A DNA stretch of 64,000 nt. Source: Taxillus chinensis. Taxonomy: Eukaryota > Streptophyta > Magnoliopsida > Santalales > Loranthaceae. Shown here piece by piece: positions 48,794 to 60,072 of the stretch (the first letter of the stretch is position 1; the number at the start of each line of letters is the position of its first letter). The notes beneath the pieces were generated by a model. The model saw nothing but the letters and a program-made list of their open reading frames with translations, had not been told where the DNA came from and did not search any database. Location of the stretch: positions 28,586,440 through 28,650,439 of the forward strand of contig CM042089.1 in assembly GCA_023512835.1 (NCBI GenBank). Reading direction: 5' to 3'. The position numbers and the translations under genes are program-made.

Positions 48794-50518
48794 TGTTGGA
48801 CTCCATTTTATCCGGGTAAGGATCCGAGCCTTCCATTAATGCGGACTAGGCCTCCACTGATACGGAGTAAGGATCTAAGCCTTCCATTGATCCGGATTAA
48901 CCTTCAATCATCCAGAGTCATCCGGAATAAACTTCCATTGATCTGGATCCAGGCCTCCACTGACCTTCAACCCTACCAACCTTTAACCTTCACTATTTGG
49001 CCTATCCATGGGCTCGCTCACTGTTTCTTCATGGGATGTGTTGGTATTAGCTGTGTAGATGCTTTTCAACGCCTGTCGGTCACATGTGCTCATATGAAAC
49101 CAAAATAGGCAATCATAGGTCGTCAGTCCACCCGATATAAGATGAAATCCGAAAATAAAAAATGTTGGCATGAATAATACATCAATAAATGCAACAATAA
49201 TGAGGCTACGTCAAAAGGCATTAAAAAGGGGTCCTTCCCCTCACACAAAGGAGATGACGCCCAAGCTTACGCCCAAGAACACCCAAAGTTTTTATGCCCA
49301 AGACTTAAGCCTAATCTTTTTTTTTTCCCTTACGAGCCTTTTTAAAAACCGCCCCCTTTCCAACTCCTCTTTCTCGAATATCCCGTTCCAGCTCTCTTTT
49401 TCCCAGTAAAAGAAAAACACAAAAACAACTCCAGTTCTGACCCCCACTCTTTCCTACGTTTCCATCACAAAAACAATAACAAAAAAACCAATTCCTTTTC
49501 ATTTCCCTATTTCTTACACCCACTCTCCTTATTTCTAGCCACCAAAAAATCTAGTGCAATTTCAGTTTGAGTTTGACAAATCTCACTGCCAGATTTGTTG
49601 GTTCTATTTTCAAGCAGGCGACTATCGCGCGCATACATGACAATTCAAATGGGCGGCCGGAGTTGAAGCCCAAAGTCGGCTTAGTTAATTTGTATTTGTT
49701 TATTTATTACTTTTAGTTTATTTATATGTAGACTCGATGTAATGCTTAGTCTTTCCCTTTTTTTATGTCATTGATATATATTGTATTTTCCTTTTTATGT
49801 TGTATGTTATAATATGTATAGTATAGTAAAGACAAAACAAAAAAAAAGAGAGCAAAGAGAGGTAAAAAAAAGAAGATGAAAAAAATAGAAAAAAAGTGAG
49901 TTTTTATTTGATTTGTGGATGTCACAATCACACACAACTTTATATGTTATTTTTTAACATGTGTTAGTTCATAGTTATATCCTTTCAAACAAAAAAAACA
50001 CGTTTTCAAAACAAAAAAATATGTTTTCCAACCTAAAACCAAAGATTGAATTTTTAAGACTTCAATTTTCAAAACAAGAAAAAAAACAACAAAACAAAAA
50101 CACAAACCGCAAAAAAAAAAAAAAAAAACCTTAGGTTCTATTTTCCACTTCAAACAACAAAAAAAACCAAAACAAAACCTTTAGGATTCCCTTAGAAATT
50201 TAGGGTAAATCAATTGTAACCATAACTTTGACAAATAACTTAGCTAAATACAAAACATAAACTTTCTAGGAAAACCATAGTGCCTCGACCCAATTACAAC
50301 AGTAAAAATAAATAGAAATCTCCTCCTCCTAAGATAGGTATCAAAAGGGCGTTGTAGGGGTGCTAATCCTTCCATACACGTAACCAACCCCCGAACCTTT
50401 ATCTGGTGATGTAAACCACTCACATTTTAGGTGACCAACTGCACCCCATAAAACAGTTGGTGACGACTTTGTACATTTCATCATTCGGTTGCGGCCCGAA
50501 CGAAAACCAGTGATAACA
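48794..50518 (+). mobile_element. Tat/Ogre-like Gypsy 5' LTR (start uncertain)
   Basis: The 3' part is typical of Tat-lineage LTRs: GGGCGTTGTAGGGGTGCTAA and CACGTAACCAACCCCCGAAC, then ...GATAACA just before the primer site. The 5' limit is unclear. TGTTGG occurs at 48794 and again near 49163. The 48794-48960 stretch carries CGGAGTAAGGATC-type units like those of the Copia A LTR, so it may be a separate SIRE-like LTR scrap. A-rich and T-rich runs fill 49740-50200. Confidence 0.55.
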
Positions 50519-50520
50519 GC

Positions 50521-50538
50521 TGGCGACTCTGCTGGGGA
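50521..50538 (+). promoter_or_regulatory. Primer-binding site of the Tat-like element (tRNA-Arg type)
   Basis: TGGCGACTCTGCTGGGGA lies two bases after the LTR end. Tat/Ogre elements use this tRNA-Arg-type site. Confidence 0.75.
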
Positions 50539-51543
50539 CAACACTTAGAGGGTTAGGCCTAGTACTAGGATTAGGAGGTTTCCTTTTTGTTTTTACTTGA
50601 TTATTTTATTTATTTACTTTTAACTCATTTTTTTGTATGATAGTTGTGATTTATACGCTTTAACCCCATGATAGTTGTGATCTATTGCTTTCCATACCTG
50701 TTGCATTCATGCATAACCCTATACCCGAATTTGTCACAATTTAGGTTAGTGAGGTTTAGTATGGTACCTTGCACGTTGATCATTATCCGCAATAGGGCCC
50801 CGAACTCCTCACTCAAGCTTGAGGTTCTTTTAAGGCTCATCCTTTTAAGACCCTCTAGTAAATCCCATGGTGTACGGAGCCCTCTACAGAGGAAGTTTGG
50901 CAACCGACGAATAAGATGGGCTCGACAATAGAAGCTCGTTAGGGGCACTGACCCACATATTGTTTGCCCATTCTAGCCTTCCCTTTGAAGGATAGGTTCA
51001 TCACTTGTCTACTTACATTATCATGTGGTAGATTTTATATGTAAATATCTCATATGTTGTTTTTCTTTCTACCCTTATCTTGCTATTGCTATATACTAGT
51101 TTTAATTATCTCATACAACTGTTTATAATTTTATTATCCTTTTGTGCTAACTCTGTCCTACTAGAAAATGATATCACTTTGCTACTTACCATGTTCATTT
51201 CTTGTTATTAACATCTAACATGGGCCCACATAGGACACATGTTCTGTTCCATTCCACCCCACACACAGTCTTTGGGCACATTGACCATCTCAGTACTAAG
51301 TGTCCATTCATTCCCCACTTAACATGCAACATTATTCCATATCAGTCCATAGGTACCTGAGAGGTGCACCCTCATTCATACATTCACAGCTCCATAATAA
51401 TTTGCCCTCATGCATTGCATCATGTAGACATGTAGATCCATGCATGCTTACTCATTCACATGTTCATGCATACATGCATGTAAAAAAAGCAAAATATAAG
51501 AGAAAAACAAAAATAACAATAAAAATAAAAAAGAGCTTACCAC
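50539..51543 (+). other. Tat-like element leader, left of the nested insertion
   Basis: Non-coding, with many ACAT/CATG-rich stretches near 51200-51480. It continues at 60073 after the nested Gypsy B. ACCAC at 51539-51543 is the target duplication. Confidence 0.55.
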
Positions 51544-51714
51544 TGTAATGACCCGTGTTTTGAGATGTGTGGAGTTAGTCTCAGTTTTGCCTTTTGAGTG
51601 GCACTTTTCTAGTTTTTGGGGAAACTTCTACTCATGGACTTCAGCCAAATCATTTTATTTACCACATAGGGGACTTTTGGCGAAAGAGGGCAGCCTAGGG
51701 AGGCAGAAATAGAG

Positions 51715-52021
51715 TGCACGTCATATTGGGCATTATGACGTGCAAGGATATTATTGTATGCCTACCTTCTACATGATACAAGGAAGCTTGGGGTAGAATT
51801 TCACAGCTTTTAGAGCTGCACGTCATATGGGGATATGACGTGCAGCCATATTTTTGTACCGTCACCTTGGTTTTGTTATTCTAATCACCTTTTCCCAAAG
51901 GACCATGTTGGAATTATGAGTATTTTGTCTTGTATGGATGCAGAAAGGTTGTAGCTTGTGCGATCAAAACTACGTCGTTTTGATGCTGGGGTTCACTTAA
52001 TCAAAACTATGTCGTTTTGAT
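51715..52021 (+). promoter_or_regulatory. Four ACGT-type palindromic sites upstream of the Gypsy B TATA box
   Basis: 51715-51744: arms TGCACGTCATA / TATGACGTGCA, 8-base spacer. 51817-51844: arms TGCACGTCATAT / ATATGACGTGCA, spacer GGGG. 51963-51984 and 52000-52021: arms ATCAAAAC / GTTTTGAT around TACGTC or TATGTC. The centres or arms contain ACGTCA, TGACGTG or TACGTC, cores of the type bound by plant bZIP factors. All lie within about 320 bases upstream of the TATA box. Function is inferred. Confidence 0.65.
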
Positions 52022-52095
52022 GTTGTGGTGTCTATATAAGGAGGGGGAGCCCCTCTGTTTAGGGTTTTAGGGTTCTATCAGCTGCCGCAGCCGTC

Positions 52096-52097
<2 letters not shown>

Positions 52098-52145
<48 letters not shown>
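52098..52145. repeat. (GA)n microsatellite in Gypsy B 5' LTR
   Basis: About 23 GA units some 60 bases downstream of the TATA box. The right LTR has the matching run at about 58631-58668. Confidence 0.95.
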
Positions 52146-52147
<2 letters not shown>

Positions 52148-53612
52148 CCAGAGAGGGAGGGAGAGCTTCTGGTCCTAGTTACTGAGGGGATTTCCGTAGT
52201 TGAGTGGCGTTTGGCATGGAAGCAAGAGTGTGCAAGATTCTTGAGGTAGGGATTTTGTTCTTTCGAATCCTTTTTGTCCTAGGGTATTTGTGGTTTATAC
52301 ATGCTTATATATGTAAATCCATATAGGTATGATCTCCTATATGGATTTGGCCTTCAATGGCATATGGGTTATGATTCGATGTTTGGGATCAATTAAGGAA
52401 ATCGTTGGTCTGTCTATGCCTTTTATGTGTTTGATAAGTATGCCCGTGTGGCCATGCCCATTATGTGTTTGATAATATACTTGTATGAACGATGTATAAG
52501 CCGTGTTTGGTTTTAAGCCTGTGCGGCCGGTGTATGTTGTCTCAGAATCGACTATGTTGTCTTGTGTGAATCTTGTTTGAAATTTGTTGAGGAGATAATT
52601 GATAACCCGAGTTTTGAGAACCGGAATGTGTTGAGAATCTTGATTCAATCATATGTTCGAGATATACTTGTCGTAGCCGTACTACTGAGTTGTACTAGTT
52701 GAGATGTATTGTTGAGTTGTACTGGTTCAAACCGATTGAATTGTTGATTGAGATTGAGTACCCAAACATGTGGGTTGAGCTGAGTTATGGGACAGCACCA
52801 TAATTGGACCCATTTGAGATTTGGCCAGGCTCGTGTCCCGAGCCTCGGCAAGACTCACGACGGTTTACGGGCTGCCAAGTCCGCCCCATTCCCGAGGGTA
52901 GGTATGGGCGTCCGAGGAGGTGATGGCCATATCTCGACTCGGGTGGAAAATGTTGCATTGGTGACCATGCAACATTCGCCTGGATGTGGTATGTCATGTC
53001 GCCATGGTGGCGGGTGTCCTCTGCCCTCCGGTGTGGGCATAGGTAAATGGTGTGTTTTCAGGTGATGTTTCCCGCTTTAGCTTTAGGCACTACACGAGCA
53101 CAAGGATACACTTGTCATGCATATTGTATAGTGGGATGGGTCCGGGGAGACTAGAACCCTACCGAGTTATGGTTTGCTCACCCCTCTGTAACTGCTTCTT
53201 TTGTAGAGAGTGGGTAGCGGTAGGTGGAAGAGTTGTGGTGGTAGGCCTACAGATTGAAGACTTTATATTAATTTCATTGCTTTTGTGGATTTGTGTTTCT
53301 ATGGTTTGGATTGTTTGCAAATGGGAACATATCGTGTTTGATGGGAGTTTTTCCCCAATTGAGTTGTAATGAACTTTGAACCCCTTTGAAATGTAATAAA
53401 TTGAGATACGGTTATTGTTTGATTTGTGTTTGTGTGCATAGTGAAAAGGAGGCGGAGCATGCCCCATGCCATGTTAACCTGGTTGTACAAGTTTGGGACA
53501 AAGACACCGTGTCACAAGTCCTTTTAGGTGCTTGCACCAACCCCGTGACCCTTTGGGTGCGGGCATGGCAATCACTACCCATTTCCAAGTGAAAAGAAAT
53601 TGGGGCGTGACA

Positions 53613-56600
53613 ATATGGTATCGAGCATGGTCTAGTTGGCCTAGGGTAGTGGGCGGATTGGTTATCTTGAGTCCCTTGGAGGAGCTTGGAGGGACGTGCT
53701 TGACCAACATGGTCCTCTTGGAGCCTCTAAGGTGTACTTGGGGTAGTCCAGTCTTGTGGCAGGATTTGCATGCATTGGCATTAGGGCACTAGTTGCATAT
53801 GTTGCTCATGTGTGATTGTGTGAAAAACTCGTGATTAAACCGTATATGTGGTAGGAAAGCATGAATAACGTGATAAAGTGTTAACTCGTGCAACTCTCGA
53901 TCTTTTGTGGTAATTTGAACATGAAAGCAAGGAAAAGAAATCGTGGAATTGAAAATGTGTGCTTGGAAACTTGAGGCTTGTGAACTATAAACAAAAAAAT
54001 AATAATAATAAAAAAATCAATTAAATAAATTAAATATATAATAATGTTGGTATCTGTGAATGGTTGAGCATGTGATTTGTTTGATACTGTGTGAAATAAG
54101 CGTGGTTATGAGCAATGCAATGGAATGCACAATTGGTCTAGTCTCGTGAAATGTGAACCATAGACTTGTGTGGTAATAACGCGTGTTATAACTAAAGCCG
54201 CTTAGTCGGTAGTGGTCTCGCGATTGTTGAGATCGTTTAGTGTTAACTGGGAGCGCTACCTTTCGCGTAGCCAATGTTTCGGAACTATAACCGTGCGACT
54301 ATTGAGGTAAAGAGGAGGTCTGCGACTCAAGATTGGGCAAGTGAGAGAGAGTCGGCAGTCAAGGTGATAAACTAATCACGATAGAGGTTGGCATCTTTAA
54401 CCCGATTATTCCAGAGGTGAGGGATGAGATTCAACAACTAATTTGGAGCGAGGTATGCCGAGAGTCTGTCAACCCATGTCATTGAAAGGAGCTTGGGTGA
54501 GGATCAACCCTCAACACTCCCCGTTTGAGTCTCGTTTCCCAAAGGGTTGCGCTTGTATGTAGACAATCGGGGCATTGGAAAAGAGAGTGTGCCAAGAAGC
54601 AGACGGTGTCGCCTCGTGGAAAGCAGACGTCTTCGTATACTGCTTTTGGTAGGACCGGGAGTGATGCTAGAGGATTGGCTCGGCGAGCTAGGGGTAAAGC
54701 TCAACATCGAGCCCCGATTGGAGGCAGGAGGACTAAATTAGTGAGGCCACGTAGAAGAGCAAGACAGAACTTCATTGGTGGTATCATGCCCCTTTGGTGG
54801 GTTGTCGGTTGAGTCTCGTACTAGTTAGGTGAGGGTAGGTGGACTTTATCATGTCCCGTTTGAGTTAGCATTTCGAATGGATGTGGTTGGTGACCTGTTA
54901 GGAAATAAATAAGTAAAAAGAATAAATATATATTTATAACGCGAAGAATAATAAGTAACTAATGAATATATGGGTGTTGATTTTATATGTGAATGGTATT
55001 CAACTTTGGCACATGTTGATAATCGGAGTAACCAAATCTTGTAGTCGCCTTTTGCTAGTGGGAGGAAATTTAGATTGGCTAGCTAGAGAGCTTGAGGTGT
55101 GAAGTGATGGCTTGTGGGTTATTGTGTGGACACCTCCTTGGTAACCTTGAGTAATAGAAATATGTTCTTAAGTGGATAGAGGTATGTGTTGGAGTACTAC
55201 TTGAAAGGGATATTCCTATGGTTACCTTTCCTTTCCAAGTGTTGTGGTTCAAGGAAAACGGCTAGTATAGCCTGCTCTTAGAGTCCTTGAAGTGTTATCT
55301 TGTTGGCTAGCATGGTCGTTGCAAGTTACGGTTAGTAACTATATAGGTGTTCGGGGTTCTCGGATGGTCGCAATGGCCATGTGTCATGTTTGTCGAGTGT
55401 GAAAGACCATGAGTGATGTTCTTAGAACATGTTGTGAAATGGGGATGCACACGTGTAAAATGTGAAGTGTTCTGGAGCTCGGTATCGACTATGAGTGGGT
55501 TTCAAGGGTCGTGCCCGGTGCATCCAATTGGTAAAAAGAAGTAAGCAAGTGAGATTTGGCGAGGCCTTGTTCGGGCTTTTTACCCACAATCGGGAAAACA
55601 TTGCTCTGGGTGCCGAGGGTATACTTTGTCATGGTAGGGCCATTCCTTTGGTTCGTATCTTATGGGAAGAGAGCTTAGAGGAGGAGAGAAGGTGTAAAGG
55701 CTGGTACATTCTACTCATTAAGTATTTTGTGTTACGGTTGCGTATGTGTCGAAAATGTGGTATTGTGTTGTTGTATGTATTGTATCCGTAGTAAAGGTAT
55801 ATAGCGAGTTGCTACATGTGGGTGTTGTGGACACATATGCGTAGAATAGGATGAGGTGTGGTGTATTGCATATTAAATGTGGTGTGAGGATGAAGAGTGT
55901 TAGATGTGACGTTTATGTTATTCCTTGTCCGGTGTGATGGCAGGCTAAGTTAAATATTAAAGTGATGATGCCGAAAAAAAGGGGTTCTTTGATTCCCGGA
56001 GTTGAGTCGGGCCTGAAGGTTTTTGCTTGAAAAGGGTATTAGTGCTACTCCTTGGGGAGAGGTTTGTGTCGGGCGGATGTCACAAAGGTGCATGTTTTAG
56101 AGCAAGGTCTGGTAGCGGATGACACACATTTGTGCTCTTGGAAACCTTTTATGTGTAGTATCACGGTAAGTTGAGATGGTTCACACCATCATGGTGTTGG
56201 TGTATTTGAGAGTTTTGTTGGTGTGTTGAGATAGAACGTGATGGTTGGTGTAGCGGAGTTAGTAGGCCATGAGGTGGAATATCTCCTAAAGGCAAGGGAT
56301 TCCCTGGACTGTGAATGGCGACACAGAGGGATAAATTGTCTTGTATGGGCGGGAGGATTTTCCCGACCAAAGAGAGCCGTGTTAGTTATACATAACCGAC
56401 GTCGAGGATAAGTTCCACTTCATTGCATTTGGTGTCTCGCGACTGCTACGGTGTTATCTCTTGAGGTGTAGTGTAAGTCTCGGTTAGTGTGCGGGCCGAG
56501 TGGGACCTTGGTGGATCCCCATTTGACCGTCGTCGGAGAGGTGTTCTTTGTGTGGCGTTCGGGGTTCCGGGATTCTTTAGTAGATTCTCAACGTTGGTGA

Positions 56601-58095
56601 CTGGTGTTAGCCCGATAGTAGATTATGGTCTTGCCGTGATTGGGTATGGTACTAAATTTGTTGTTTTGAGTTCCTCCTTGGACTCGGGTTGGGTGTCATG
56701 TTGATATGACCGAATTGGTAGAGGGCAAACTTCATCCCGATATAGTTGTGTCCTGGATTGTAAGTCATCTTGAGTCCCCATTGGCGTTGGTTGGGTTTCG
56801 TTATTCCTTGATTGAGGGTATGTTCCTCGGATCCCCAAGCATGTATCGCAATAGAGTGAGGCGGTTTTAGCGGTGATGATGGTCTTGTTGTGGTGATCTC
56901 CTTGTGTGGAAATGTGATTGTGGTTTGTATAATGCTTTTCTCTTGTTTGTTTTTCCTTATGACCTCATTGTGTTTCTTTGTCGGGGTAAGGCCTGCATAT
57001 GGAGTGTGATTGCGCCGTAAATTGTTGGTGTCCGTTGACATCACATCTCGGTGGTGTCATTATTGGGTATTTTACATTATGGAGTGTTGGTCCTATTGTG
57101 ACACGAGTAGGCGTCTAACGCGAGTACTGCTATGTCGATGCGGTGACTTCTCGTTCAATCATATGACTTCTCGCGAATGGATGCTTCCCGCATAGGCTTA
57201 TGGTGTTGGCCTTGTTCGATTGTCGGGTCTTCGCAAACGTGGGCGGTTTCTCGACCCTACCGTGGTCGCCCTTGCTCATATGAGTTGTTGTCGGCCGCGC
57301 TAATTGGCCAAGCTCTAGTTCTTGTTATGCTCATGAGTGTTACGTTAGTGTTGCATACATGGAGGTCTTGTTAATGCATTATGTGTTGCTTTGATCTTTT
57401 CGTGTTGTTTGCTCTTTGGTTTCTCTTTTCGAGGACGAAAAAGTCCAAAGGTGGGAAGGTTGTGAGGAAACTCCTTATAGATGCGTTTATATGGAGTCGG
57501 CGAATGGACAAGTGGAACGTTTAAGTTTCATTTTCCTGGCGCAGTTTCATTTGTGGTGTTTGTCTTTGTGAGTTGGTCTCGTGACCTATGTGATTTGTTA
57601 AATGTGTTTGGGATGGGAGTATATGTCTTACACCGTCGTGACGTGAACTTGGGAAATGTGTTAAGTGAGGAGGAGACATGGGAATGTGAGTCCATGATGT
57701 GTGAGCAACGAGTTGTTCGGGGGCGAACAATCCGAAGGGAGGGAGGTTCCTTTTGGCCAAGAGTCGGTGATGAGGTTTTATGTGTTTGTTACTCGTGATG
57801 TGTTTTGTATTGTCTTTTAGACATGCGTTTATATTTGAGATGTGTTTGGTGAGGGATTATTTGGTTATGAGTGCATTGTGATGCATGTGGTTATGAAATG
57901 CATTGTGATGCAAGTGGTTATGAATTGTGGTGGTGCCTTGTTAAGTTTGCGGACGTATGTCCTATTTTATGTCTTGTGTGCGGTGTATGACCCATTTGGG
58001 TGTTGAGGCATCTTGTATTGCGATCGGGTGGTATATGTTTGTTTTCCTTGCATGTTGTTTCTTTTCGAGGACGAAAAGTCTTAAGGGGGAGAGGA
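53613..58095 (+). pseudogene. Decayed or non-autonomous internal region of Gypsy B
   Basis: At 54555-54610 the frame LVCRQSGHWKRECAKKQ is a degenerate CCHC knuckle of a Tekay gag tail, followed by a Ser/Gln/Arg-rich stretch. The remaining 3.4 kb has only short frames, with no protease DSG, RT FIDD/YVDD, RNase H or integrase motif readable on either strand. A TTTTCGAGGACGAAAA block, normally just before the polypurine tract, occurs twice: at 57426-57441 and 58062-58077. Confidence 0.6.
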
Positions 58096-58628
58096 TGTAA
58101 TGACCCGTGTTTTGAGATGTGTGGAGTTAGTCTCAGTTTTGCCTTTTGAGTGGCACTTTTCTAGTTTTTTGGGAAACTTCTACTCATGGACTTCAGCCAA
58201 ATCATTTTATTTACCACATAGGGGACTTTTGGCGAAAGAGGGCAGCCTAGGGAGGCAGAAATAGAGTGCACGTCATATTGGGCATTATGACGTGCAAGGA
58301 TATTATTGTATGCCTGCTTCTACATGACAAGGAAGCTTGGGGTAGAATGTCATAGCTTTTAGAGCTGCACGTCATATGGGGATATGACGTGCATTATGGC
58401 GTGCAGCCATATTTTTGTACCGTCACCTTTTCCCAAAGGACCATGTTGGAATTATGAGTATTTTGTTTTGTATGGATGCGGAAAGGTTGTCGCTTGTGCG
58501 ATCAAAACTACGTCGTTTTGATCTTGGGGTTCACTTAATCAAACTACGTCGTTTTGATGTTATGGTGTCCCATGAAGGGGAGGGGAGCCCCTCTGTTTAG
58601 GGTTTTAGGGTTCCATCATTGCCCCGAC

Positions 58629-58678
<50 letters not shown>

Positions 58679-60067
58679 GAGGGACGGCCAGAGAGGGAGG
58701 GAGAGCTTCTGGTCCTAGTTGCTGAGGGGATTTCCGTAGTTGAGCGGCGTTTGGCATGGAAGCAAGAGTGTGCAAGATTCTTGAGGTAGGGATTTTGTTC
58801 TTCCTAATCCTTTTGTCCTAGGGTATTTATGGTCTATACATGCTTATATATATGTAAATCCATATAGGTGTGATCTCCTATATGGATGTTGGCCTTTAAT
58901 GGCATATTGGTTATGATTCTGATGTTTGGGATCGGGATGGAAATCGTTGGGTTGTCTATGCCTATTATGTGTTTGATAGTATGCCCGTGTGGCTATGCCC
59001 ATTATGTGTTTGTTAATATACCCGTATGATCGATGTATGTTGCGTGTTTGGTTTTAAGCCTGTGTGGCTGGTGTATGTTGTCTGGTCATCGACTATGTTG
59101 GCCTCGTGTGAATCTTGTTTGAAATTTGTTGAGGAGATAAGTGATAACCTTGAGTTTTGAGAACCGGAATGTGTTGAGAATGCCGAGTTACAATCATATG
59201 TTTGAGATATACTTGTTGAGTTGCACTACCGAGTTGTATTGAGTTGAGATGTGTTGTTGAGTTGTATCTTGAAACCGATTGAATTGTTGATTGAGATTGA
59301 GTACCCAAATACATGTGGGTTGAGCTGAGTTATGGGCCAAGGCACCATAATCGGACCCCTTTGAGATTTGGCCAGGATTGCCGGTCCTGAGCCTCGGATA
59401 ACACTCATGACGATGGGCTAAGTCCGCACCCATTCCTGAGGGTAGGTATGGTGTCCGAGGAGGTGATGGCCATATCCGACTCGGGTGGAAAATGTTGCAT
59501 TGATGACCATGCAACATTCGCCTGGATGTGGTATGTCATGTCGCCGTGGTGGCGGGGTGTCCTCTCGCCTCCGGTGTGGGCACGAGTAAATGGTGTGTTA
59601 CCGGGTGATGTTTGCTTGCTTTAGCTTTAGGCACTACACGAGCACAAGGATACACTTGTCATGCATATTGTAGAGTGGGACGGGTCTGAGGAGATTAGAA
59701 CCCTACCGAGCTATGGTTTGCTCACCCTCCTATAAACTGTTCTTTTGCGGAGTCTAGCAAAGCGGTAGGTGGAAGAGTTGTGGTGGTAGGCTAACGAGTT
59801 CGAACACTTTATATTAATTTCATTGCTTTTGTGGATTTGTGTTTCTATGGTTTGGATTGTTTGTAAACGAACATACCGTGGTTTGATGGGAGTTTTTCTC
59901 CAATTGAGTTGTAATAAACTTTGAACCCCTTTGAAATGTAATAAATTGAGATATGGTTATTGTTTGATTTGTGTTTGTGTGCATAGTAAGGGAGCAGGAG
60001 CATGCCCCGTGGCATGTTAGCCTTGGTTGTACAAGTTTGCCCAAGTGAAAAAAATTGGGGCGTGACA
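58096..60067 (+). repeat. Gypsy B 3' LTR
   Basis: 1972 bp. Compared with the left copy it has lost the TATA box (CCCATGAAGGGG in place of CTATATAAGGAG near 58568), a ~23-base piece near 58425 and about 100 bases near 60040. It gained a GTGCATTATGGC duplication near 58390. The telo-box-like and GA-run segments remain. Confidence 0.9.
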
Positions 60068-60072
60068 ACCAC

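Larger units (their letters stand above)
51544..53612 (+). repeat. Gypsy B 5' LTR
   Basis: 2069 bp, TGTAATGACCCGTG to GGGGCGTGACA. Contains four dyads (51715-52021), the TATA box CTATATAAGG at 52032-52041, a telo-box-like double AGGGTTTTAGGGTT at 52061-52074, a GA run at 52098-52145, and the CCGAGTTATGGTTTGCTCACC box near 53160. Confidence 0.9.
51544..60067 (+). mobile_element. Gypsy element B (Tekay-like), nested in the Tat-like element
   Basis: The 8.5-kb element is bounded by a perfect ACCAC duplication (51539-51543 and 60068-60072). Left LTR 51544-53612, primer-site-like TGGTATCGAGC at 53616, internal region 53613-58095, polypurine tract AAGGGGGAGAGGA at 58083-58095, right LTR 58096-60067. 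The LTRs share ends with Gypsy A and with the solo LTR at 14602. LTR copies differ by many substitutions and indels of about 20 and 100 bases, so the insertion is much older than Gypsy A. The only clear coding remnant is one zinc knuckle; no RT, integrase or chromodomain can be read. Confidence 0.9.

Noticed and set aside
52785..53065. Overlapping open frames on both strands in the Gypsy B LTR, repeated near 59.2-59.5 kb
   Set aside because: They lie wholly in LTR sequence, are open in several frames because of higher GC, and are not conserved as protein between the two LTR copies.
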